DNA of 64,000 bases. Source: Larix kaempferi (Eukaryota > Streptophyta > Pinopsida > Pinales > Pinaceae). The stretch lies in NCBI GenBank assembly GCA_027924585.1, contig BSBM01000442.1, forward strand, positions 6,324,001 to 6,388,000, written 5' to 3'. Positions 19,703 through 31,479 of the stretch are shown here, piece by piece; within the stretch, counting starts at the first letter, position 1, and each line of letters opens with the position of its first letter. Position numbers and translations under genes: made by a program. The notes beneath the pieces were generated by a model that was not told where the DNA came from, made no database searches, and saw only the letters and a program-made list of their open reading frames with translations.

Positions 19703-20924
19703 TAGTACCTCAATGCCTCAATATGCATATACAGTGACACATTACTCTCTTGTTGGCGGCTCCTTATATCCAATAAAGATAAATTCATGTAACGCGACCC
19801 CTTAGATGGGCTGATAGGCTACATTCCTTGAGAGTTCACAAGCTCCGCCAAACCTACGAAAGAGACAAGTGATAACAACCATGAATATGTGAAGGGGGTG
19901 TAATTGTCTTGCGTGTCCATAGGATCTGCAAGGAAATCATTTAACAAGAAAGTCAACCAATTCATCTGAACTCACATTGCAAACTGCTCAGCCGCAACAA
20001 CCACAGAGGAAGTCATCTGGTTCGATCTATTATTTCTTACTAACTTAGTGGATAACAACTTGGTAGCGAACTGAACATCCTAGTCGCTGATAGAGGCTAC
20101 CTCAAAGCCCCGGTTTCTCTTTTTCAAGTTGTATTTTCCCTTCATCCTTGTCTCCAAGTCATGGTCTCTCTCTTTACCAACAAAGAACTGTGACAAGTCT
20201 ACCCCATCCTTAGGTAAACCCGTAATATGAGAAATGAGGTTTGTATCAATAGATACCTTGGTTTCCAACCAAAGGAACCCTCCATGCAAACATACCAAGA
20301 GTTGCTTCACGCACGCATTGGCCTCAACAATGTGACCAAAGTGTGGTAAGTGCAATAAAGGTAATAGACCGGTGCAGGCCATACCAAGAACCCATTGTTG
20401 CGGCTCTAACTCAGTCGGATTTCCCTCTATTGTGACAACGGGCCTCATGTAATTGGTATAGTTGAATTCTAAAAATTTACTGGTGTCATGATCAGCATAT
20501 GATAACTTGTGGATGCTCTTCAATATATCTCCCTATATTATAACTCCCTTCGGCACTGGAACAATATCAATTTGATATTGTGCATTCTTTTGCAACTTCA
20601 CGGATTTTATTTAGCATTACGGGGTGGGACATACTCTAGAAAGAACGTCGTAAAGCTCTCTGCAGATGTGCTCGCATCATGGCGTTCCTTCATTCTTGGT
20701 CCAGGATTAGGGAGGTTGTATTTTCTTGACTTCTGAGGCACATTCCCTAGTAGTTGTGAAGAAAATACCTTGGGCTTCTCCAAACTAGCCGAAATGGAGC
20801 TCGAAATTGGGACTTCCTCAATAGATACCTGATATTCACTTCTTGCTGAGAATTCGACATGCATTTTGGTATCGCACAACTTCACAATATCAAACATAGA
20901 GTTCGGATCTAGCTTCTTAATCAT
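19703..20924 (-). pseudogene. Accessory ORF of element B, truncated by element A
   Basis: Minus-strand fragments 20924-20607 and 20523-20080, then a decayed continuation to 19703, align with the globular part of the accessory ORF of element I (LLPLLHLPHFG, LLVCLHGGFLWL, LISHITGLPKDG). Homology runs right up to the LTR of element A and stops there, which shows that A inserted into this ORF. The coiled-coil part must lie left of the window. Confidence 0.7.
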
Positions 20925-21757
20925 GACTGCAATGGCTCAAAGTCACAATGAAGAATGAGCAAGGGAGGAGTGGGATTTTAAATTTACCCCCCGCGTGCAA
21001 TCCATCTGTCAGTCTTGAGATAGATTAATTGTCCTAGATTCTCCAATGATGAAAATGTTAGCGGTGGATCTCTTCACACACGTCAGTCACTTCAGCATTT
21101 AATTTGAAAATGCCACTAGCAACACCACAGAATGTGTCATAAAAGTAGCAATAAATGCATCCCAACTACAACTTCGACGGGTAAGGTCACTCTGGAACTT
21201 CAACAAATAGAACTGTGATGAACAACTCACTCATCAAAATATATAACTTCAATAGAAAAAGCACTTTGACAGACTCACTTCGACAGATTACCAACTTCAA
21301 CAAATAGATTCACTTCGACATTCTGGGAAGTTGGGGTTTCCAACCGATATCTTTGGACTTCTACCAGAGTACTCAATATAAGATATCTTCGACACAATGG
21401 TAACTTGGGGTTTCCGTAAAGCTCTAACATAACTGTACATCGATGCAACTAATCTACGACACAAACAACTACGATAGAAAGAAAACTTGGGGTTTCCAAA
21501 AAAGAATTATATATATTTTTTTCTATGTACAAACTTGCAATCAATCATTTTCACTTCGACACACCACGATTATCCCTATAGGGATTCTGTTGACTCCCAT
21601 TCACCAATCCTTGAAGGATTTGACCATCTAGTGTTTGTAACTGTAGTGCTCCTCCTTCTGTAATAAAATTTATAACATATGGTCCTAGCCAGTGCATCCG
21701 TAGCTTACCAAGGTGTTTGATGAATTTCTTGTCATAGATAAGAACTAAGTCTCCTCC

Positions 21758-22699
21758 CTAGAAATGTTTCTTAATGATGTGGCGATCATGCCATGACTTT
21801 GCATGGTCTTTTTGCACCTGCTGATGAAAACCCATGACAATGCGGTCTTCCTCTAATTGAAGTAATTGTGCTAACTTTTCCTCAATAGCACCAATATTAG
21901 ACATACCTATAAAATCCGCAATCCTTAGACTGGGGATAATATACTCCATGGGAATCACAGCCTCTCTTCCTCTAATAGTCTCAAGCACTTCATCTGTGAA
22001 AGAAGTGGGAAAAGGATCGTGTAGACATGCGTCATTTAGCTTCCCCAAGTCAACACAAATTTTGATCTCTCCAGTCTTCTTATCTTGGACCACCATAGGA
22101 CTGATCCATTCGGATTCTTCCATGGGTTCAATAATTCCGGCATCAAGCATTATGTCGAGCTCTTCTCTCACCTTCTCTTTAAACTGTGGATTTAGTCTGT
22201 ACGGTCGTTGTTTCACATGCTTAGCACCTGGTTTCACGGGAATATTCATTTCACCCAGATCACCAATAATACCTTTCATCTCTGAAAATTTAGTAGGAAA
22301 CAGATCTTGGAACTCATGCAATAAGTCGATAATTTTTCCCACAATTTCATCATCCCAATAATCACCTATGTTTGCAAACTTTGGATTTTCAGTAGAGCCA
22401 ATATTTACCTTTTTTATTTTCAATGGATGTAGAAACTTATCTGGTGATATATTTGATCCCTTCAAATCATGACTTCCTACACTTTCTTCGATATGGAAAT
22501 CCCTTGGATCGTCATCTTCTGGTCCACCACTAATATTGTAACATTCCAGCATTTTCTCCACTATCCCGGTCCTTTGTGGCAGATTGGATACTGGTCGTGG
22601 GATTTCTTTGAAAATTTTATCCTTAATAATTTGTAAAGTCGCATATATTGTGGGACTTTCATCCTCATAGTTAAACGTATGTTTAAAACTTGCAACCAA
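21758..22699 (-). pseudogene. Fused RT start and post-integrase region of element B (internal deletion)
   Basis: A 313-codon open frame. Residues 1-246 match element I from the linker to the start of RT (RPYRLNPQFKEKV--ELD-MLDAGIIEPMEESEW, then DPFPTSFTDEVLETIRG). It then jumps directly to REAVIPMEYIIPSLRIADF, which matches the region after the integrase core. About 1.9 kb of RT, RNase H and integrase are missing, yet the join is in frame. In element I both breakpoints carry the same GGACAAGA string (near 10066 and 11998), so the deletion probably used a short repeat in the parent. Confidence 0.8.
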
Positions 22700-23160
22700 A
22701 CAATCCCAAACTGCAGTTCCTTTTCATAGCTCCAATGATGTATACCAATTCATCGGAATAGTATCAAGGGTATGGATGAACATATGGACCCAGTATTGCT
22801 TAGGTATATTCTTCCAAATTGTACTACATGTATCCACATGATCAATAGGATTAGTAAGTCCTGTATATTTCTCTCCGTATGGGATCTCTGCCCCGAACCG
22901 AATTTCTAAGTATTTTCTACACTACGACCAACCAGTTACATAGTGCTTATGTGTATCCCACCATCTCGCTAGTGTTTCCTTCAGGGAGACATCCAGGGCT
23001 AATAAGCATTGTTTTTCAGGGACTTCAGTTTCAAATTCATTAATAAACTGACCCACATTAGGTAAAACTTCATATGTTGGAAGACTACATACCTCGGTTC
23101 CAACCCATCGTAGGGACTTTGTCACATGAGCGCACCTTTGCATAGAGACTTCATGTAGCC
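22700..23160 (-). pseudogene. Capsid-like linker modules of element B
   Basis: The minus-strand frame 23143-22922 and its continuation align with the amber-bounded segment of element I: KSLRWVGTE, LARWWDTHK, then TG-TNPIDHVDTC, VHMFIHTLDTIP-NWY. At both positions where element I has TAG, this copy has a sense codon, although it carries stops of its own elsewhere. This shows that the segment is an ancestral part of the polyprotein. Confidence 0.6.
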
Positions 23161-23389
23161 TATTCTGCTAATTTTCAAGAGCTTCACCAGAATCAGATGA
23201 ACAAGAACTTACACTTCACCAACTGCGCGCACCATCTATTGTAGGATTGATATAATCATTGAGCTTTGAGGATATATTATAGATATTATCAAGATATTGA
23301 ATATCAAATTCTCCTTTAACTGATTCTACATATCTCTACCCTTCTAATGGATCCAAAGGTGCGACAACTCTAATTTCCTCATTTTCAAA

Positions 23390-24222
23390 TATCAAAAATC
23401 TCTTTTTGAAGTTTATGACAGACTGATTCTGAATGTACCAATCAATCCCCGGTAGTGCAAGATATGGATTGGTATTGTCGATGATCTCTATGAATTCAAA
23501 ATATGCATATATGTGTAGTCCTTTTAATTTGACAGGAACCCAACCATTCGCCCAAATGGTATTACTTTATGTTTATTAGATAAGCGTAGATGGATAGGTG
23601 ACCATAATAACTTCGGATTACCCATGTTCTCCCACATTTTCTTATTCAAGATGTATACATCTGAACCCAGATCTAAAATGAAAAAATCCATGTCATAGTC
23701 ACCAATTTGTGCATTAAGTCACAGTTCTTGTCCAGTCTTATTTCTTCTCTAGACATGATTAAAAACCCTTTTGGATCGCACTTCTTCTTCAGATTCTCCA
23801 AATAATTTATGCAATTCTCTTAAAGCATCCTCATCTTTAACCAAATCTAAACAACTTCTGATGCAAGGTGGCATGCCGTACACATGTCCTTCTTCATGGG
23901 CAGGTGGTGGGGAATATGTTGATGCACCCTTCATAAATTCATCCCTAGATTCAAATAATATATGTTTCTCTTTCTGGACATCAAAATGCGGTGGCTTCTG
24001 AGCTACTGTTCTGACTCTTAGATCCCTTATATTATTGTTATTGTTCTTTTCTCCACTTGTCAAAGCACCACCCCTGGTGACAACAGCAACAGTCTGCTGA
24101 CTCGGTCGCGGTTCCGCCGAAAAATTTTGCACATTTTGATTCTGATTTTGATTATGATTCTTATTCTGCTTCGCTTTCAACTTAGCTATAAGTTGTGGAC
24201 AGTATTCAATGGTATGATCCAA
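23390..24222 (-). pseudogene. Last zinc knuckle, linker and protease of element B, broken
   Basis: The minus-strand frame 24222-23749 starts in the last knuckle (DHTIEYCP) and runs through the Gln/Asn-rich linker. Downstream fragments give the aspartic protease ILDLGSDVYIL, then MGNPKL--SPIHLRLSN, which matches element I. The DLG form of the active site is therefore shared by both copies. Stops follow in the second half of the domain. Confidence 0.65.
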
Positions 24223-25663
24223 TGCTCTGCAATATGTACAATATGTAGCAGGATGGGGACAATCTCTATCATAATGTCCAGGAATACCGCAATTATAACA
24301 TCTAATTTTTCCTCTACCTAGGCCAAATCCTCCTCGTCTATGGCCTCTGAATCCCCCTCAAGGTTGATTAAATTGTGCTTCAGGTATTTCAGTTGAACCT
24401 TCTCCTTTCATAAGAAATGTGCCTACAGTCCATTTAGTGAACAATTGGTATGATCGACAATGCTTTTCATCATGCCCCACAGAGCTACAGAACTTGCACC
24501 ATAAGTTCTGAGGAGCACTTACAATATTTTGTAGCAAGTAGAATTCTTCTGGTCAATTTCCCTTGGTCTGATAGATTCAACACCATAGAGAAGGATTTAT
24601 TGGACTTGGATTTCTAGCATTGAGGTAGTCATAAAACGATGTACATTAATCTTTAGAATGTCCATCTTCTTTACACCTAGTGCACCAAACATCTTCACGC
24701 TTTTCTTTTCCCTTCTTAATATCCTGAATTTGAATAGACAAGTTTGCTAACTGCGACTGAATTTGAGTCATACCAGCGCCAGTCTCCCTGATATGTGATG
24801 CTTCTAACTTCATAGCCAGCTCCAAGGCCTCTGTCTGTGTCGGTATCTTCTGTTGCATAAGTGGAATTCTGTTGTGGGGCAGCAATGCAGCAATAAACCA
24901 TTCCTTATGTTGTATATCATTCATTGGGAATATTGTACGAGCCATCAACGTTTTGAAGCATTGGTCGAAGTCCCAAACAGACTCATTCAATGCTTTCTTG
25001 ATTTCCTTCAATTCCGTAATACATTGAGATTCAGACTTTGGCTTCTTAAATTCAATCTTCAGTACTTCCTTGAATTCTTCCAAGGTCTTCGCGGGATGAT
25101 TACCAGTAACTTCAAAAAAATTCATAAACCACTCTAAGGTACGACCTCATTAATTCATGATCAACTACGCCAACTTGACATTGTCGTATTGGAATTGCTT
25201 CATATTCCAAACATCGTTGCATAAAAACCACTATTGTTCCAGATCTTATGATCCATTCCCATTAAAAATAGGTAACTTCATGTCATCCCAGAGCATTCTG
25301 GACCTCTGGGGATTTGATTGACTTACTACTAATGGACCACTACTCCGATCCTTCCCACTCAATGAATTAATCTTCAGATTACTACCACCACTCTAACTAG
25401 ATGGAATAAAATGCGCAGAAATATTAGGTCTTTCCTCGGTTCCTTGAGATGTACGTAGGGTTGTGGGTATGTCGCAACCTTGGGTCTAGGACCGTCCTTC
25501 AGAGCCTTCTCCTTCCTCAATAATGAGCTAGTAGTCAACCTCTTCATCACTAGAATCCTCGTCGAGTTGTGGTACTGATTTGTAGTTTCTATTTTCAATT
25601 GCGCTGCAACCCCTCTTCTCTGTCGCAGTTCTCCTCCTCTTGTTCGAATAAAATCATCTTCCA
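24190..25663 (-). pseudogene. gag: gag of element B (capsid and zinc knuckles), broken
   Basis: Minus-strand fragments, the best at 25125-24646, align with Gag of element I (EFKKPKSESQCI-ELK-IK, then VWDFDQ-FKTL and HKEWFIAA-LPH). They are followed by zinc-knuckle units read from about 24670 to 24200, including an intact CYNCG unit where element I has Tyr for the first Cys. Several stops and frameshifts interrupt it, for example in the second knuckle. Confidence 0.75.
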
Positions 25664-25870
25664 CTCCGCAGAAATCCACACTCTTTGTCTGATTCAATTT
25701 AGTCTCCACTTATCATCTCATCTCATCCCATTAATTCTGTCCAAACCATTGTCCATCTGATACCCATGCCCACCGCGCACAAGTTCTCTACTCGTCAGAT
25801 TCCATTCACATTACATCTTTTTCACAAAGAATCTTTTTGATCGACAAGTTCAATGACTTGAGTTACTTAC
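25664..25870 (-). other. Candidate 207-nt intron of element B, matching that of element I
   Basis: On the minus strand the donor is GCG|GTAAGTAA at 25870 and the acceptor is GCGGAG|TGGAAG at 25664. The length is a multiple of three and the phase is 1, so the joined codon is GTG (Val) and runs on into EDDFIRTRGG. This aligns with the Val-Asp start of the spliced gag in element I. The intron bodies are unlike in sequence while the edges are alike. Confidence 0.5.
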
Positions 25871-26270
25871 CGCATGGACCTTCAAAGAACTCAAGTTCTA
25901 CTGCACTATATGACTTTATAGTGTCACCAACGAAATCGATAATATACCCCTCTAACACACTATCTAGCCAGAAATATATTACACGAGAGATTCTATTCTT
26001 CACACCCTTCAGTTGATGTATCAACTCAGGTGTCCAATACCTAGGTTCACCTCCTTGGAAATTTGTCTTATGTTTAGTCAACCTTGATAACCATTCATGC
26101 AATATCATCGGGAACTCGCCAAATAATATTTCATGAATATCAGTAAAAACATACTTATCTAACCAGCCTTCATTATTAATTCGAGGGTGTCTAGTATGCT
26201 TTCTTGCAAATTCTTTTTGTTGCAGGTCTACCCAATCCTATATCTCCAACTTAGTCGGATGCCACAACAT
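25863..26270 (-). pseudogene. ORF1 of element B
   Basis: An ATG at 26270 (minus strand) opens a frame aligned with ORF1 of element I: the LWHPTK start, FTDIHEI, LKGVKNRISR--YFWL, and the FF-GPCGK end. One TAG interrupts it near codon 12. The frame stops immediately after a conserved GTAAGT donor, where element I has 26 extra codons. This suggests that the conserved part is the true exon. Confidence 0.65.
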
Positions 26271-26292
26271 TCCCCTTCACCTCAAATTCTCA

Positions 26293-26310
26293 GTCTTGGA
26301 AAGGGAACCA
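26293..26310 (-). other. Primer binding site of element B
   Basis: TGGTTCC on the minus strand at 26310 aligns with the TGGTTCC primer site of element I; the following bases have diverged. Confidence 0.5.
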
Positions 26311-26316
26311 TTTTTT

Positions 26317-27222
26317 GGTGCACTTTTACTTCAACCGGGGTTCAACACTTAACATCCACCAACAAACTCCATAATCCGTAGACACCGGCTTGAAAGGGAT
26401 TAAATCCCTTTCGGCAACACCTGCAGAGCAAATGAAGTCTCACTCAAAGTATCTATGGGGACTATAGGAACCAGAATTCATGTAGCACAAAAGGGGAACA
26501 TTCGACAACTATTATATTTATCATTATGTCTTGTTACAACACAATGACAAACCATAGCTTCGACAAGTTCATAACATCGACAAGTTCCGTTACTTAGTCA
26601 TATTAATGCATTCACATCCAAATTCCATACAACTAATCCCATCATGTATTTGATATTTATTCAATAGAAGAAAGGACACATATCACATCACAAAACATGA
26701 ACACACATAAATACACCATGTTTTAACATGGAAACCCATCTGGGAAAAACCATGGAAGCACTTGTATTTTATTAGATTTGCAGCCAAATAAGAACTTCGG
26801 GCAGAACTTATAGATTTCTTCATGTCATACAATGGATCTGCGCACACAGCTTGTAGATCAGTAACTCGGCTTCTCCAAAACCGTCTTCAACGTATACAGC
26901 AGATATCTCTATTACATAGCAATAAACAATATTTTGAACACTAACCCCAAAACTTCCTTCTTAATACATATTTATAGGGCGCACTAAGCTTGCCCTGCTC
27001 CCACTAACCCACTAACTTCCTAACTGACTCATTATTACAATGTGGACCAATTTTGACTAACTAACTCAAATTCCGACCTTTGACACGATCAACATGACCG
27101 TTTTCCTGATTTCCTAGCTGCTTCATCGGAGTTGACCCTTGCGCTGAGCTGGTTCCACTTTTTCTTCGTCCACACTAACTTGTTTCTTCAAAATTGATAT
27201 CTAAGAAATACTAGGCCCAACA
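26317..27222 (-). repeat. 5' LTR of element B (about 906 bp)
   Basis: On the minus strand it starts TGTTGGGCC at 27222 and ends about six bases before the primer site. Its last 150 bp match the LTR end of element I (GAGACTTCA, then GTTGCCGAAAGGG). The partner LTR is not in the window, so the inner boundary is approximate. Confidence 0.65.
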
Positions 27223-29931
27223 CATGGAAGCAGATAATTTGAATAAAACAACATAAAATAGCAATAAAATGGAGTACTATATGTCAATCCCCATAAGGCC
27301 TTTCTCTATTCATTGCTTCTTTTCTTCTAGGACCTTACTATGTTGAACCTTGAAATCTATAGCTTCTAGAATGTTTCCTTTATCCAATTCTAGTTTAGGG
27401 GTTGACTAGGGACCTTCATCAATCTAAGGAATTATATAAAGAGAATGGAATCTAAAACAAAGGGTGAGTTGACCACATTTTTTGGAAATCAGATAAGGGT
27501 CACAATACATTCCATAACCTACTTAATCAAGTTTATCTAGACTAATACCTCCATGTTCCTACCACACCCAACACCCATGAACCCTTCAACTTCCTTCTGT
27601 AATCACATAATTATGTTGTGTCTTACAAATTCAATGGTGTAGTTATCCCTAGTTGCATTGTTTTGCTAGTTTTTCCACTTGATTTATATCTACCATCTTA
27701 CCTACCTTATACGTCCATTGACAATGCCATAATATGCTTCACCCACTTCCTTGAAAAAATGCTTGATCCCTTTCTTAAATTACCCAAGTTCACATATAAC
27801 TCAATATCCAAGAGAATAATTATCATACACCATGATGACTCCATATAACTGCTAAAGTGAATGAAAAAAAACATACATAAAGAACAAGGAACAAAGAGGG
27901 TAGGTGAGATATTACCAGTCAACCACACTACATAGTCACAAGGTGGGACTTTTGTGCCCAACACCTTGACCTTCCAATATCCTAGATTCCCTTTGTTGGA
28001 TAAGGTGAAAGACTAGAAACTAAAAAAAGAAAAGGGAAGATGTTTGTCTCACATAATAAACCCACATTACTCGTCAAACTGGGCATGCCTATAATTCATA
28101 AATCATAATGCAAGTGAAAAATGGGGAGTGATGAGATGGTTTCTTTGTTCTATAAATGGAGGTTACATCATCCCTATGTTTCTAATAATGTCGAAGGTTA
28201 ACATATTAATCATAAATCTTATAACAGCTTATGGGGGAGTCAGAAAAGAACACCCCCCATTTATATTCTAGTATCCTAACCTCAATTCAACACCTAAATT
28301 GGCTTGTGTATTAGCAAGAGATTTTTTGGTCAAATAACATGACAAAATGCTATATAATCAAAGCTTGGAATATCTTGAAGGATTATTTTCACTAAAGGAG
28401 ATAAATCGGGATTCTAGGGTACCTGAAACAAGTGGTCAAACAAGATTGGATTGAATCCAATTACATGGTTGAAAAGGTCTTGTTGGGCATGCATTTTTCT
28501 TCCAACTTATCTTAGAATGACCATCGAATCGACCACCACCATTGTCTCACAAGCCCCTTTCCTTTGAGAATTAAGAATCCTCAACTTCATTATTTGAGGT
28601 GATCCCAACCTCCAAAGTGAAAATGCAATTTCTCATTTTAATTTAGAGTCTATGATGACTTCCCCCACACCTACCACCCTTGAGGGTGAAGTAGCATTCT
28701 CCACGATTGAAAAAATCACCAATTAATCCTTTATCCACCTAGTAAATCATACAGTCTAAATTAAAATGGGAAAAAATACTTTAGAATATAAATTTAGCAT
28801 TTAAAATATATAGAAATCACTATCAACTACATAAAACTATTAAAAAAAACTCAAACAATGAGTAGTTTGGAAGAATCACCACTATAATTAGGCTGGATGA
28901 ACCAAACTCCTCCTTAACACAATAGAGACAAACAATGAAGTAGTGTGAAACCCTCCCTAAAAAATGGAGAGAAACCATGTAGCAGTATGAATCCCTCCCT
29001 AAACAAACTTTAACATGGATAATTCATGAAGTAGCATGATTCCTCCCTAACAAAATTGAGAAAAACCACCTCCCTAGCATACCAACAACAAAGAGGAACC
29101 ATGAAGCAAATCCCTTGCTAAAAAAAACCTAGAATGTGACTGCAATGAATGCATTTCACAATTTCTAGGTTTAGCACCTTAAGAACCTAACATCAACGCA
29201 CCACCACATCCACCATCCCCTTGTCAAATTAAGAACATAAACATTGCAAATCCAATAAGTGGGATAAAAAATAGTTGCAAAATAAATCATAAAATTACAA
29301 AAAGAACTCTATATTAAACCATAGACACAATTTTAACAAATGTACAGATGGATTAATAGGTTGGAAACAATTCTATATATCCTTGTCGGAACATAAAAAG
29401 AGATTGGCATATACTCATTTAAAGAGGGTGTGAGGGTATGTATACTCATTTATAACATTTTTATATAAGGAGATAATACGAACATATTTATTTATTGACC
29501 AAAATGGGAATTTTTGTATTAAAATAATGTTTTAGTCATATTGTCGACCTTAATTATAAAAAAAATAGAATATTATTTTTTCCATTAGTTCTAAAGAAAT
29601 CCAAAAATATTTATTCTATCTATGGTGGTTACTAGTAAGATATTTCCATAATAGTTACATTGAATCTTACATGTTTAAATATTGATAAATCTCCCTAACA
29701 AAAAAATTGGCTTGCAAAACATTTTGTAACCTAGTTTTAATTGAAAGCATGCATGTCATGGGCTTGCTCTTAGTTTCCCTAATAATTATTGGATTCATTC
29801 TCTACTGGTTCCATCTCCACATATCCATTTCCTTCTTAAATTGATTGTTTCTTCTTGAATTCCTCCATTACTGGGCCTATTGATGTTCTTAGAGTATTTT
29901 CAAATCGTGTGCTTCTTGCAAATTCTGTCAC
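27223..29931. other. Unassigned AT-rich stretch
   Basis: 2.7 kb without a credible gene on either strand. At about 28890-29130 a loose repeat recurs every 45-55 bp, with CCTCCCTAA and an ACCATGAAGCA-like core. The rest may be very old transposon sequence, but nothing in it identifies a family. Confidence 0.4.
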
Positions 29932-29936
29932 CATTT

Positions 29937-30476
29937 TGTTAGAATTTTAAGTGATATAACAATAAGGATCATTGAAAGATAAACAAGAACAGCATAGACA
30001 ATAGTAAACAATAATTTATCCTGGGAAAACCCTCTCGAGGCACAAAAACCCAACAAACTTCTTCTATATAGATTCATCAGAATGTACAATAGTATTCCTC
30101 GTGCAACGACCCAAAACAAGAAGACTCCAAAACCAGCTACTCTTTATGACTCTATCTCTCCTACTCATGAAAACTCAATGAGTGAGAGTGGTGACCAAAT
30201 GAGGAGGGTGAGCTCCTCATTTATACTAATCAATTGACTTGACCTTTTTACCAGCAAGGTCGACTTGACTCTCCTAACTAGGCCGACTTATCTAATTCAC
30301 AATAAAATATTATTTTTTAGATCTTTTCAAGCCGACCTAATAGTTAGGGTTTACATTGACTCTTTCAATGACTTTTACATGATCAATTACATCAATAATA
30401 ATCCCTGTAGGGTGTACAATACAAATGATACAAATAATACAAATAAGAATATATTCCAAAGTTACATTCTTCAACA
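29937..30476 (-). repeat. 3' LTR of element C1 (540 bp)
   Basis: Starts TGTTAGAATT and ends TTCAACA in plus-strand reading. It is a diverged match to 35340-35877. Confidence 0.88.
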
Positions 30477-30492
30477 CTCCCTCTTAACAAGG
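30477..30492 (-). other. Polypurine tract of element C1
   Basis: On the minus strand TTAAGAGGGAG lies directly before the LTR. The same string precedes the 3' LTR of C2 at 42759-42769. Confidence 0.7.
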
Positions 30493-30599
30493 AAGGTATT
30501 CTTCTGACATCGTCACCATCATCTTCCAACTACTGCACTTCTTGTACTCTAACTATTGACATCATACATCTACTAAATCTATATATCATAAGGATTTTC

Positions 30600-31320
30600 A
30601 CAGAGCCAACCCTTTTTCATGTTGGATGTGCCTTACAGTGCCAACCTTTTTTCATGTTGGATGCAACTTTCCACAGAGCCATCCCTTTTTCATGTTGGAT
30701 GTGGCCTAGATACAATCTAGGACTTCATCATCCACGTTGGGATCTCCCCTTGGTGGTACGACCAGTCATACTAGGATCCACCATTGGATATACAACCAAC
30801 CACATGGGGATCTACCCTTGGAGATACAACCAACCATACTAGCATCCCCCCTTGGTGATACTACTAGTTAAACATGCACTTGCTCAATTCAGTCTGTTGG
30901 AGAGCCTTCTGCACCAGTTCAACCCTGTCCGTCAAGGAACCTACATATGACACTGGGATCTCCCTTGGTTATACCACCAATCATGTTGGGATCTACCCTC
31001 AGATATACAACCAACAAATCAGAGATACAACTAGCCAGGCTGGGATCATCCCGTACAGTGACCAGTCATTTTTCATATTGGGTGTAAACCACTATAGAGC
31101 CAGTACTTTTTCATACTGGATGTAGATATCCTACAAATCCAGTCTGGTTTCATATTAGATGCACACCACTACATAGCTAGTATTGTTTCATACTGGATGT
31201 AGATATCCTGTAGAGCCAGTCCTGTTTCATACTGGATGCACACCACTACAAATACAGTCATGTTTCATACTAGATGTAGATATCCTGCATAGCCAGTCTT
31301 GTTTCATACTAGATGAAACA
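30600..31320 (-). repeat. Tandem repeats after pol in element C1
   Basis: An imperfect array of roughly 38-40-bp units contains a TTTCATACTGGATG core and a GAGCCAGT core. A related 40-bp block (GGGATCTACCCTTGG, ATACAACCAAC) lies at 30740-31050. C2 has the same unit only once, reversed, near 42575-42612. Open frames across the array are by-products of the repetition. Confidence 0.7.
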
Positions 31321-31479
31321 GTCCTCTTCCATGAACCGAGAAATCCATCTGGTGGGTTCAGCCCAGGAGCCCTATTACGTTGCACACCAAAACTACCTAC
31401 ATTACCTCATCGCTCATCCAGATACTCTTGTAACCTAGGAGACTCCATTACGTCACATAACCCGTGACTGCCTTCTACC

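Larger units (their letters stand above)
19703..27222 (-). mobile_element. Element B: decayed deletion derivative related to element I
   Basis: On the minus strand, homology to element I runs in order: LTR end, primer site, ORF1, gag with zinc knuckles, protease, capsid-like linker, the start of RT, then a jump to the region after integrase, and the accessory ORF. The accessory ORF is cut at 19703 by the LTR of element A, so the rest, including the 3' LTR, should lie left of the window. Many stops and frameshifts show age. The internal deletion removed most of RT, all of RNase H and most of integrase, so it cannot move on its own. Confidence 0.85.

Noticed and set aside
27618-27964. Short frames on both strands in the 27-kb stretch
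   Set aside because: They are under 90 codons, lie in AT-rich sequence, and show no motif or homology to neighbours.
31183-31467. 94-codon plus-strand frame in C1
   Set aside because: It is a translation of the tandem array and lies opposite to the element's coding strand.
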